In this document: piece after piece, positions 24,141-31,461 of the stretch
Layout of the letters: every line of letters begins with the position of its first letter
Position numbering within the stretch: the first letter of the stretch is position 1
Origin: JACDAN01 sp035711385
GTDB lineage: Bacteria; Actinomycetota; Thermoleophilia; Gaiellales; Gaiellaceae
Direction of reading: 5' to 3'
NCBI GenBank assembly: GCA_035711385.1
Contig: DASTCG010000144.1
Location: forward strand, 1 to 31,994
Length of the DNA: 31,994 nt
Program-made: the position numbers and the translations under genes
The notes under the pieces: generated by a model
Database searches by the model: none
Seen by the model: only the letters and a program-made list of their open reading frames with translations
What the model was told of the DNA's origin: nothing

Positions 24141-24554
24141 ATGCGTTACTGGCGGAGACGGCACGAGGGCCTCGACCTCGAAGCCGAGCTGCGGGCCGGC
24201 CGTCCCGAGCCTGCACCCGAGTTCACCCGCCGCCTCGAGGCGCGCGTCAGGAATGACGGTCGCTACCGCGCAGGCTCGCTTCGCGTCGCCTTCGTCGGTG
24301 CACTGACGGCTGTCATGGTCCTCGCGCTCGCCTCCGTGGGCGGCGTCGGCTACGCATCCTCGGCGGCACAGGACGCCGCGGTCAGCGTGAAGCGCGTCGT
24401 CACTCCGACGGACGTCATCACCGTCCTCAAGCGGAGCCCGGCGATGGACCAGTACAAGAAGCCGAAGGCGAAGAAGATCAAGAAGGCGAAGAAGCGGGGC
24501 AAGGGCGCGAAGGGCCGGGTCAGGGCCCGGACGCGGCCGCCCTTCACGGGCTAG
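24141..24554 (+). CDS. Membrane protein, possible anti-sigma factor, with Lys-rich tail
   Basis: The 137-residue product has a cytoplasmic-looking N-terminus (LDLEAELRAGRPEPAPEFTR, RLEARV, about 11-36), one membrane helix (about 46-72) and a C-terminal tail of about 45 residues loaded with Lys and Arg (KKPKAKKIKKAKKRGKGAKG). Short N-terminal segments of the type LEAELRxxRPEPxxEF followed by a membrane helix occur in proteins encoded next to sigma factors in related genomes, as I recall. This, plus position directly after the sigma gene, makes an anti-sigma role plausible. No zinc-binding HxxxCxxC motif is present. ATG 24141 has AGGGGG (24125-24130) 10 bases upstream. A terminator follows, so the operon ends here. 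Confidence 0.75.
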   Translation: MRYWRRRHEGLDLEAELRAGRPEPAPEFTRRLEARVRNDGRYRAGSLRVAFVGALTAVMVLALASVGGVGYASSAAQDAAVSVKRVVTPTDVITVLKRSPAMDQYKKPKAKKIKKAKKRGKGAKGRVRARTRPPFTG

Positions 24555-24578
24555 ACCCGGCTGAATCGCGGATCGACG

Positions 24579-24606
24579 GGGAGGGCGGCCGAAGGGTCGC
24601 CCTCCC
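24579..24606 (+). terminator. Rho-independent-type hairpin after the sigma operon
   Basis: A 12-bp stem (24579-24590 with 24595-24606, one G-T pair) around the loop GAAG, followed by only TTT. The hairpin is strong and the U-run weak, as is common in high-GC genomes. It lies in the 79-base gap between the membrane protein and the first L,D-transpeptidase. Confidence 0.65.
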
Positions 24607-24633
24607 TTTGCTAGAACGGGACAGGGGTCAGCG

Positions 24634-25668
24634 ATGAAGGTGAGATCGAAAGCCGCGCTGCCGGCCGCACTCGCGGTCGTGCTTGCCATCCTGTCGCCGT
24701 CTGCCGTCGGCGCGCCGACCGGCACCATCGTCTGGCAGGGGAGCACGCCGGACGACGGCACTGCGTTCGCCGCCGGCGTCGGGCGCGAGCTCAGGATCCC
24801 GCTCGAGGCAGCGGGATCCTTCAACTCGACCGTCCAGATCCGCGTGGACAGGCTCCCTGCGGGAGCACGGCTGGTCACGCTCGCCCAGGCGCCGGCGCGC
24901 GTCGACTTCCGCTGGACGCCGAGTACCGGGCAGCGCGGCGAGTGGAGGCTCGTGTTCCGTGCCTTCGACGGCGCCGGGTCGGCGCCCCGCATCGCCCTTC
25001 GCGTCCACATCGGCCGGACGGCGGCGAGCTCGTTCAGGCTCTCGAGCAGGAGCCTCTCCGGGCACACGCAGAACGCCGTGCTCGAGCGCACCGTCGACGC
25101 CCATGCCGCGCCGAGCGAGGGCTCGCGGATCGTCGGGCGGCTGAAGCGGATCACGCCCGAGCACGTTCCGCACGTGCTGTTCCTCTCCCGGGGCCTGATC
25201 GACGGGCGGGGCCGCTACTGGGTGCGCGTCCCGCTGCCCCAGCTCCCGAACGGCAAGAGCGGCTGGATCCCCCGCGAGGCCCTCGGCCCATTCGTCGAGC
25301 TCGACACCCACCTCGTCATCGAGCGGGCGCGGCTACGGGCGACCTTGTACAAGCACGGACGCCCCGTCTTCCGGACGATCGTCGGCGTCGGCCAGCCCCG
25401 GTGGCCGACTCCCGCCGGGCGGTTCTACGTCCGTGAGCGGCTGACCGGGTTCACGGATCCGATCTACGGGTCGCTCGCCTTCGGGACGAACGGGCGCTCC
25501 GCGATCCTCACCGACTGGCCGGGCGGCGGCTTCATCGGCATCCACGGCACGAACCAGCCGGAGATCCTGCCCGGGCGCGTCTCCCACGGCTGCGTGCGGA
25601 TGCGCAATCCCGCCATCCGGCGGCTCGACCGCCTGATGCGCGTCGGCACGCCCGTCACCATCCGCTGA
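24634..25668 (+). CDS. L,D-transpeptidase (YkuD), secreted, with N-terminal accessory domains
   Basis: L,D-transpeptidases form 3-3 cross-links in peptidoglycan or attach proteins to it. The 344-residue protein has a signal peptide (basic start, core about 8-21, end SAVGA). A beta-sandwich-like segment of about 100 residues follows (GTIVWQGSTPDDGTAFAAGV to ALRVHIG), then an SH3-like region near 148-215 (GKSGWIPREAL) and a C-terminal YkuD domain from about 222. The catalytic motif is intact: His304 in GIHGTNQP and SHGCVRM with Cys320. ATG 24634 has a modest SD (acagggg). It is followed by a shorter paralogue 50 bases downstream; the catalytic halves are clearly duplicates, the N-terminal parts differ. 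Confidence 0.93.
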   Translation: MKVRSKAALPAALAVVLAILSPSAVGAPTGTIVWQGSTPDDGTAFAAGVGRELRIPLEAAGSFNSTVQIRVDRLPAGARLVTLAQAPARVDFRWTPSTGQRGEWRLVFRAFDGAGSAPRIALRVHIGRTAASSFRLSSRSLSGHTQNAVLERTVDAHAAPSEGSRIVGRLKRITPEHVPHVLFLSRGLIDGRGRYWVRVPLPQLPNGKSGWIPREALGPFVELDTHLVIERARLRATLYKHGRPVFRTIVGVGQPRWPTPAGRFYVRERLTGFTDPIYGSLAFGTNGRSAILTDWPGGGFIGIHGTNQPEILPGRVSHGCVRMRNPAIRRLDRLMRVGTPVTIR

Positions 25669-25702
25669 CGGAGCAGCGCAGGACGGCGACCGGGATGTGG
25701 TC

Positions 25703-25708
25703 TAGAGT
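25703..25708 (+). promoter_or_regulatory. -10 box of the second L,D-transpeptidase gene
   Basis: TAGAGT, 10 bases before ATG 25719. It lies downstream of the in-frame ATG at 25695, so if used it excludes that start. Confidence 0.4.
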
Positions 25709-25718
25709 TCCGCGCCTC

Positions 25719-26486
25719 ATGGCGTCGAGCTTCCGCGCCTCGCTCGTCGGCGCGGCGGTGCTCTGTCTCGCGCTGCCCGCCTCCGCGTTCCCGGCCGTCT
25801 GGGCGGGCTTCCGTCCCGACGCCGTGGCTACCGACGCGGGCCGCAAGCCCGAGCGCTTCGTCCTCAGCAGCAACGGCCAGAACCTCTATCGCTACGCGTT
25901 CGTCCTGCGGAAGGGCGTCGCGAGGAGCGCCCCACGCAGGACCTCGGCCGTCGTCGCCAGCCTTGCCCGCTGGACGCCCGAGGGCACCACCAACCTGGTG
26001 CTGGCGCTCGAGGGGCGGAGGACGAGGCACGGCGTGTGGATTCGCGTCCGCCTCGCCACGCTGCCCAACGGGCGGACCGGCTGGGTGAAGCGAAAGATGC
26101 TGAGCGACTGGAAGGAGGTCCGGACGCGGCTCGTCGTCGACCGGCGCCGGCTGACGGCGACCCTGTACCGCCGCGGCAAGGTGATCTTCCGGGCCCCGGT
26201 CGGCGTCGGGCAGCCGCACTGGCCGACTCCTCGCGGCGAGTTCTACATCCGAAACCAGCTCTACGGCTTCGGCAACGCGGTCTACGGGCCGATCGCGTTC
26301 GGGACGAGCGCCCGCTCGGCGGTTCTCAGCGACTGGCCCGGCGGCGGCTACATCGGCCTCCATGGGACGAACCAACCGTATCTCCTGCCCGGGCGTGTCT
26401 CGCACGGCTGCATCCGGATGAAGAACGGCCACATCCTGCGCCTGGCAAGGCTGATGCCGGTCGGGACGCCTCTGACGGTTCGCTAG
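25719..26486 (+). CDS. L,D-transpeptidase (YkuD), secreted, shorter paralogue
   Basis: A 255-residue protein with a signal peptide (core AAVLCLALPASAFPA). An SH3-like region follows (about 50-130, ending GRTGWVKRKMLSDW), then a YkuD domain with the intact motif GLHGTNQPYLLPGRVSHGC (Cys231 as nucleophile) and a closing PVGTPLTVR. It is very similar to the preceding gene over the catalytic domain (VGVGQPxWPTPxGxFY, LxDWPGGGxIGxHGTNQP) but lacks that protein's first domain. An ATG at 25695 would add eight residues (MWSRVPRL); I prefer 25719 because a TAGAGT box lies between the two. Its TAG stop and the stop of the convergent cyclase gene are the two strands of the same CTAG. Confidence 0.92.
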   Translation: MASSFRASLVGAAVLCLALPASAFPAVWAGFRPDAVATDAGRKPERFVLSSNGQNLYRYAFVLRKGVARSAPRRTSAVVASLARWTPEGTTNLVLALEGRRTRHGVWIRVRLATLPNGRTGWVKRKMLSDWKEVRTRLVVDRRRLTATLYRRGKVIFRAPVGVGQPHWPTPRGEFYIRNQLYGFGNAVYGPIAFGTSARSAVLSDWPGGGYIGLHGTNQPYLLPGRVSHGCIRMKNGHILRLARLMPVGTPLTVR

Positions 26487-29400
26487 GCCAGGTCCCGCCG
26501 GACGACCACCTCGTCGAGCGACCCCTTCGAGAGCGCAGTCGCCCAGAGACCCTCGACCCACGGCCGGCGCACGACGGCTTCGCGGATGTACCCGATCGGG
26601 ACGATGGCCGCCCGTTCACCGATCCAAAGGCGTTCGACCTCCCGGAAGAGGCGCATGCGCTCGGCCTGGTCGCGGAGCGACCGTGCGCGCTCGATGAGCT
26701 CGAGGATCTCGTCGTCGCGGTAGACCGGCATTCGCGCGAAGCCGTCGAGGATGCCGTGCGGATCGGGAAAGTCGGCGTTCCACCCCCAGAGCCAGAGGTC
26801 GAGGGAGCCCCCTGAGAGGGCGTCCTGGAGCTCACTGATTGACACGGCCTCGACGGACACCTGTGCGCCGATCTCGGCCCATTGGCGGGTGAGCTCCGCG
26901 GCCTGACCAGGCCGGACCCTCTCCCGCAACGCAAGGAGCTTGAGCGTCGGCAGGCCACGCCCGCCGGAGTAGCCCGCATCGGCCAGGAGTTGCCGCGCGC
27001 GGTCGAGGTCGTGCCTCAGCGCCACACGATGGGAGTGACCCGGCATCGCCGGGGGAATCATCCCGCCGCCCGCCGCCGGATCCAGCTCCAGCTCGATGAC
27101 CTTTCGCGCGACCCGTTCGTCGTCGGTCGCAAGGGTGAAGGCCCTGCGCAAGCGCTCGTCTTCGAAGAGGCCGGTGGCGCCGAAGCCGACGTACATCAAC
27201 CCGAGCTGCGGCACCGTTTCGACGATCGTCGCCGGCTCTTCGACTCCGTGCCCGAACACCAGGAAGTCGAAGAGTCCTGCGGCCCAGGACTCCTGATCGT
27301 CGCCTCGCCCGAAGTCGACCTGCACCTCGGCGACATTGCCGCGCGGCCGCCGCCAGGCGCCGCTCGCGCGGATGAGCATGTGCTCCTCGTCGATCGCGGC
27401 GAGCTCGAACGGGCCGTTGCACACGAGATGCTCCGGACGCATCCAGTCGTCGCCGAGCTCTTCCCAGCGGTGGCGCGGCCACGGAAATGCAGCCGAGGTC
27501 GCAAGCACGTAGGGGAAGTAGCTTCGCGGTCCCTCGAGCCGGATCTCGAGCGCTCCGTTGTCGAGCGCCCGAACGTCCTCGACGTCCCGGAGGACCTTCG
27601 CGGCGCTCAGCCCACGCTCACGCGTCTCGACCCACCCGAGGACGAAATCGTCGGCGCGGATCGGGGCGCCGTCGGACCAGCGTGCGTCGGGGCGCAGCCT
27701 GAACCGGTAGACGCAGCCATCGTGAGAGACCCGGCACTCGCGCGCAAGGTCCAGAACGACGTTGAGGTCACGATCGACGCGGAGCAGTCCCCGGAAGAGC
27801 TGCTCGCTCAGCCACCAGTCGACGTTCGTGTATCCGACCCCCGGCACGACGCTCTCCGATCGCCAGACAGTGGTCCGCAGGCGCTCAACCGGAGCGAGGT
27901 CGACTGCGGGCTCACCTTCCGGAGCTGCGGCGGCGCGCGCCCATGCGTCGTCGGCCCCCGCGAAATCGAAGGCTGCGTGATGTGTCAGCGCGATCTTGAA
28001 GTACGTCTCGCGCACACGCCGGTCGAAGGGCGCGAGAAGCTCCAGCGCCCGGTGGTACTGGGCCAGCGCTTCCTCGTCGGCGTAGAGCCGCCGGGCCGAG
28101 TCGCCGGCCGACAGGAGGTACCGGACGGCACGTTCCTCGTCCCCTGCCTCCGCGAAGTGTCGGCCGAGGAGCCCGGACACCTGCTCCGGCGCCTCGCGGT
28201 GGGCCTCCTCCAGCGCCTCCCCCACCTGCAAATGGAGGTTCTGCCGTCGTGCCTCCAGGAGGCTCGCATACGCAACCTCCTGGACGAGGCCGTGGCGGAA
28301 GCGATACTCGGCGACCGGCCGACGCCGTTCCTCCACCACGAGCTCCAGTCGCTGGAGCTCCGAAAGCGCGGGCCCTAGTCGCGTTTCCGGCCGCACACGC
28401 TCGAGCAGCGTGGACGTGAAGGTGCGGCCGATGACCGCGGCGGCGTTCAGGACGTCACGGGTTTCCGGGTCGAGGCGATCGAGCCGCGCCTGGAGCGCCT
28501 CCTGGACGAGCGCGGGGACCGAGACCTCGCCGGTGCCGTCCGCGAGCTCGAGGCTGCCGTTCGTTCGCCGCAGCGCTCCTCGCTCCACGAGGTCGTAGAG
28601 GGCCTCCTCGAGGAAGAACGGATTGCCGCCGGAACGCGCCGTCAGGAGCGCCTCGACCGACTCGGGAAGCTCTCCGGCTGCGGCGCTGCCGGCGAGCTCG
28701 CGGCTCGCCTCCTCGTCGAGCGGACCGAGCTCGAGCTCGCGGTACCGATGTGGGTATCGCTGGCGCGCGTGCTCCGCGAGCGTCCATGACGGGTGCTCGC
28801 GCTCACTGCGGTGAACGAGGAGGAGGGCAACGGCTTCCTCTTCGGTGGCCGCGAAGAGCTCCTCGGCGAGCTCGAGCGTGGAGTCGTCTGCCCACTGGAG
28901 GTCCTCGAGCACGAGGCAGAGCGGCTCCACGGCCGCGAGCGCCTGCACGAGGTCGAGGGTGTTGTCGAACGTCTGCCGCTGCACGCTCTCGCGACTGAGC
29001 TCCAGGATGCGCTGGGCGCCGTCAGGCCCGGGGTCGAGCCCGAGCAAAGTCGCAATGAACGGGAAGGCGTCGTCCGCGCCGTCCCCGAGCAGCCGCGCGA
29101 GCTCGGTCTTCAGCTCGAGCCGGGCCTGCGCTTCGGGTGCCGAGACGGAGAGGCCGAGCCAACCGCGCAGGAGCTCGCGAAACGGCCAGAAGGGAAAGGT
29201 CTCGGCATAGGCAACGGCGTGCCCTTCGAGGAATCGGACGCGGTCGGCGGCGCGGACCCGTGCTTCCGTGACGATCCGCGACTTCCCGATTCCGGCCTCG
29301 CCCGTGATCGAGACGATTGCACCGCGGCCGTCGACGAGGTTCTCCAGCGCCTCGTCGAGCAACTTCAGCTCGTGTGAGCGGCCGAACAGCGGTCGCGTGG

Positions 29401-29992
29401 GGACACTCCGAGCTGCCTCGCGCTCGCCGACGACGCGAAAGCTCGCAACGGGAGCGGTCTTCCCCTTCAGCTCGGCCTCGCCGAGCGGCTCGAGCTCGAA
29501 TCGGGCTTCGATCTGGCGGGCCGTCAGCGGCCCGACGACGACTTCGCCCGCGCTCGCGAGCGGCTGGAGACGAGCCGCGACGTTGACGGTGTCGCCCAGG
29601 GCGTTGAAGCGCTCTTCCAGCGGCGCGTCCCCGGCGGGGACGACGACCGGCCCGGTGTTCACGGCGACGCGGGCGGCGACGCCGACGTCGTAGGCGTCCG
29701 CCACTTCGCGGGAGTACCCCGCCAGCGCATCGTGGATGCCGAGCGCGGCGCGAACCGCCCGCTCCGAGTCGCCCTCGTGGGCGACAGGAGCTCCGTAGAG
29801 CGCGTAGACGCCATCGCCTGTGAGCTGCGCAACGGTGCCGTCGTAGCTTCGTACTTGCTCGCACATCAACCGGACGAGCTCGTCGAAGAGGAACTTCGAG
29901 CGCTCCGGGCCCAGTCGTTCGGCGATCGCGGTCGAACCGACGATGTCGGCCATCAAGACCGAGACGACGCGGCGCTCGCCGGCGCTGACCAT
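26483..29992 (-). CDS. Class III nucleotide cyclase / ATPase / oligopeptide-binding (SBP family 5) fusion protein
   Basis: The 1169-residue protein has four parts. Residues 1-190 are a class III cyclase with intact metal residues Asp16 (MADIVGST) and Asp60 (TGDGVYALYG), and Asn137/Arg141 (GDTVNVAARL). The base-selecting positions are Gln56 and Asn130, so ATP versus GTP use is open. Residues about 200-460 are a STAND/AAA-type ATPase with Walker A GEAGIGKS (Lys237) and a Walker-B-like strand LCLVLEDLQWADD. Residues about 490-700 are helical, TPR-like. Residues about 705-1169 are a full SBP family 5 domain (RFRLRPDARWSDGAPIRADD, LWLWGWNADFPDPHGIL). No signal peptide or membrane helix is visible, so the binding domain should be cytoplasmic. 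A peptide-sensing, ATP-gated cyclase is the natural inference. The gene follows glutaredoxin by 15 bases and ends in a CTAG shared with the transpeptidase gene. Confidence 0.9.
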   Translation of the reverse strand: MVSAGERRVVSVLMADIVGSTAIAERLGPERSKFLFDELVRLMCEQVRSYDGTVAQLTGDGVYALYGAPVAHEGDSERAVRAALGIHDALAGYSREVADAYDVGVAARVAVNTGPVVVPAGDAPLEERFNALGDTVNVAARLQPLASAGEVVVGPLTARQIEARFELEPLGEAELKGKTAPVASFRVVGEREAARSVPTRPLFGRSHELKLLDEALENLVDGRGAIVSITGEAGIGKSRIVTEARVRAADRVRFLEGHAVAYAETFPFWPFRELLRGWLGLSVSAPEAQARLELKTELARLLGDGADDAFPFIATLLGLDPGPDGAQRILELSRESVQRQTFDNTLDLVQALAAVEPLCLVLEDLQWADDSTLELAEELFAATEEEAVALLLVHRSEREHPSWTLAEHARQRYPHRYRELELGPLDEEASRELAGSAAAGELPESVEALLTARSGGNPFFLEEALYDLVERGALRRTNGSLELADGTGEVSVPALVQEALQARLDRLDPETRDVLNAAAVIGRTFTSTLLERVRPETRLGPALSELQRLELVVEERRRPVAEYRFRHGLVQEVAYASLLEARRQNLHLQVGEALEEAHREAPEQVSGLLGRHFAEAGDEERAVRYLLSAGDSARRLYADEEALAQYHRALELLAPFDRRVRETYFKIALTHHAAFDFAGADDAWARAAAAPEGEPAVDLAPVERLRTTVWRSESVVPGVGYTNVDWWLSEQLFRGLLRVDRDLNVVLDLARECRVSHDGCVYRFRLRPDARWSDGAPIRADDFVLGWVETRERGLSAAKVLRDVEDVRALDNGALEIRLEGPRSYFPYVLATSAAFPWPRHRWEELGDDWMRPEHLVCNGPFELAAIDEEHMLIRASGAWRRPRGNVAEVQVDFGRGDDQESWAAGLFDFLVFGHGVEEPATIVETVPQLGLMYVGFGATGLFEDERLRRAFTLATDDERVARKVIELELDPAAGGGMIPPAMPGHSHRVALRHDLDRARQLLADAGYSGGRGLPTLKLLALRERVRPGQAAELTRQWAEIGAQVSVEAVSISELQDALSGGSLDLWLWGWNADFPDPHGILDGFARMPVYRDDEILELIERARSLRDQAERMRLFREVERLWIGERAAIVPIGYIREAVVRRPWVEGLWATALSKGSLDEVVVRRDLA

Positions 29993-30007
29993 CCTGCAGA
30001 AGGTAAC

Positions 30008-30259
30008 TCAGGCGGCGAGCGTTTCCAGGCCGCCGGCTTGGTCGAGCCGCCACAGCTCGACGTAGCCGCCGATCGGCTCGCCGTCGATCAGGATCTGCGG
30101 AACCGTCCAGCCGCCCGTGCGGTCGTACACGGTCTGGCGGAAGGCGGGGTCGTCGTCGAGCGCGAGCTCGTCGTACTCGATTCGGCGCTGCTCGAGCAGC
30201 GCCTTCGCCCGCACGCAGTAGCCGCACCAGCGTGTCGTGTAGATCTGCACCCGCGCCAT
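30008..30259 (-). CDS. Glutaredoxin-like thiol oxidoreductase
   Basis: An 83-residue protein with the complete glutaredoxin fold: VQIYTTRWCGYCVRAKALL with active-site Cys12-Gly-Tyr-Cys15, the cis-Pro segment WTVPQILIDG (Pro54) and the Gly-Gly pair in EPIGGYVEL. The usual active site is CPYC, so CGYC is a variant also seen in mycoredoxin-like proteins, where mycothiol replaces glutathione; that is a possibility here if the host is an actinomycete. ATG 30259 gives the exact family N-terminus, and there is no convincing SD. It is the first gene of a two-gene unit with the cyclase fusion and diverges from recO with a 42-base gap. Confidence 0.92.
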   Translation of the reverse strand: MARVQIYTTRWCGYCVRAKALLEQRRIEYDELALDDDPAFRQTVYDRTGGWTVPQILIDGEPIGGYVELWRLDQAGGLETLAA

Positions 30260-30289
30260 CGGACGGATTTTCTCAGCAGATCGCGCTTC

Positions 30290-30295
30290 TACACT
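30290..30295 (+). promoter_or_regulatory. -10 box of recO (leaderless geometry)
   Basis: TACACT, 6 bases (tgggca) before ATG 30302; same box and gap as the DUF1361 gene at 1785. Confidence 0.55.
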
Positions 30296-30301
30296 TGGGC
30301 A

Positions 30302-31042
30302 ATGGCCGGCCGGAGCTATACGACGGAGGCGATCGTCCTGCGGTCGCTGCGGTTCGGCGAGGCAGACCGGGTGCTCCACCTCTACACGCTCGACCGCGGA
30401 AGGGTGGGGGCGGTCGCGAAGGGGATCCGGCGGACGACGTCGCGCTTCGGCGGCCGGCTGGAGCCGCTCAGCCACGTCGAGCTCGTCCTCCACGAGGGCC
30501 GGGGCGAGCTCCAGACGGTGACCGGCGTCGAGCTGATCCGGTCCCACAGCGCCTCCCGCGAGAGCCACTACCGGCTCTCGGTCGGGTTCGTCGCCCTCGA
30601 GGCGATGCTCCGCCTCTTTCCGGAGCAGGAGGCGAACGACCGGGCGTTCGGTGCGCTCGCGCGGTTCCTCGACCTCCTGGACGAGACGGCTCCGCAGGAC
30701 GCACGGCCGGCGCTCGAGCCGCTCGTGCTCGCCTTCCAGCTGAAGCTTCTGTGGCTCGCGGGCTACCTGCCGCACCTGACGAGCTGCGCCGAGTGCGGCG
30801 GAGAGACGGGCCTCGTCGGCTACTCGCCACGCGCGGGCGGCGCGGTCTGCGCGAACTGCGGAGCGGACGCGATCCCGCTCTCTGCCGGAGGGCTGGACGG
30901 GATCGAAGCCCTGCTCCGCGCTCCGCTCGCCGACGCGGGCGCCGTCGGGCTCACCCCGAGGGCGGCGCGCGACGCGCTCGCCGTAATCGCCTCGTCGTAC
31001 GAGTTCCACGGCGGCTTTCGCCTCCGGACGCTCTCCGCGTGA
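30302..31042 (+). CDS. recO: DNA repair protein RecO
   Basis: RecO works with RecR and RecF to load RecA on SSB-coated DNA. The 246-residue protein has the N-terminal OB domain (SYTTEAIVLRSLRFGEADRV, FGGRLEPLSHVELVLHEGRG), the helical domain (LVLAFQLKLLWLAGYLPHLT) and the four-Cys zinc site CAECG then VCANCG. The start ATG 30302 fits the family N-terminus; the frame is open further upstream across the glutaredoxin gene but without similarity. A TACACT box ends 6 bases before the ATG. The stop overlaps the acetyltransferase start as GTGA, the first of two such couplings in a row. Confidence 0.95.
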   Translation: MAGRSYTTEAIVLRSLRFGEADRVLHLYTLDRGRVGAVAKGIRRTTSRFGGRLEPLSHVELVLHEGRGELQTVTGVELIRSHSASRESHYRLSVGFVALEAMLRLFPEQEANDRAFGALARFLDLLDETAPQDARPALEPLVLAFQLKLLWLAGYLPHLTSCAECGGETGLVGYSPRAGGAVCANCGADAIPLSAGGLDGIEALLRAPLADAGAVGLTPRAARDALAVIASSYEFHGGFRLRTLSA

Positions 31043-31461
31043 AGCGGGGGCTCGACGGCGGACTGGAGCTCGACGACGACCCCGGCCGAGTCGACGTCGA
31101 CGCCGTTCACGACTTCATCGCCAACCACTCGTACTGGGCTCCCGGCCGCCCGCGAGCCGAGCAGGAGGAGTTCGTCCGCGAGGCGATCCGCGTCGTCGGC
31201 CTCTACGACGGCGACCGGCAGGTCGGCTTCGCCCGCGCGATCGGCGACTCGCACCTCGTGTACCTGGCCGACGTCTACGTCCTGCCCGAGTACCGCGGCC
31301 GCGGCCTCGGCGTCGAGCTCGTCCGCGAGATGATCGAGAACGGGCCGTACGTGGGCTCGCGCTGGATCCTGCACACCGCCGACGCCCACACGCTGTACGA
31401 GAAATTCGGGTTCGGGCCGCCGTCCGACCGGGTAATGGAGCGGCCCAGGCGGGCCTCGTGA
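31039..31461 (+). CDS. GNAT family N-acetyltransferase
   Basis: A 140-residue acetyl-CoA-dependent acyltransferase. The acetyl-CoA site is clear: YLADVYVLPEYRGRGLGVEL, with the RGRGLG loop at 86-91. The C-terminal part HTADAHTLYEKFGF has the Tyr that often acts as general acid. The N-terminal substrate half (VHDFIANHSYWAPGRPRAEQ) resembles the small single-domain group of uncharacterised GNATs that includes many 'acetyltransferase YjhP/YkkB-like' entries; I cannot name the substrate. GTG 31039 overlaps the recO stop as GTGA, and its own stop overlaps the transporter start in the same way. Confidence 0.9.
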   Translation: MKRGLDGGLELDDDPGRVDVDAVHDFIANHSYWAPGRPRAEQEEFVREAIRVVGLYDGDRQVGFARAIGDSHLVYLADVYVLPEYRGRGLGVELVREMIENGPYVGSRWILHTADAHTLYEKFGFGPPSDRVMERPRRAS

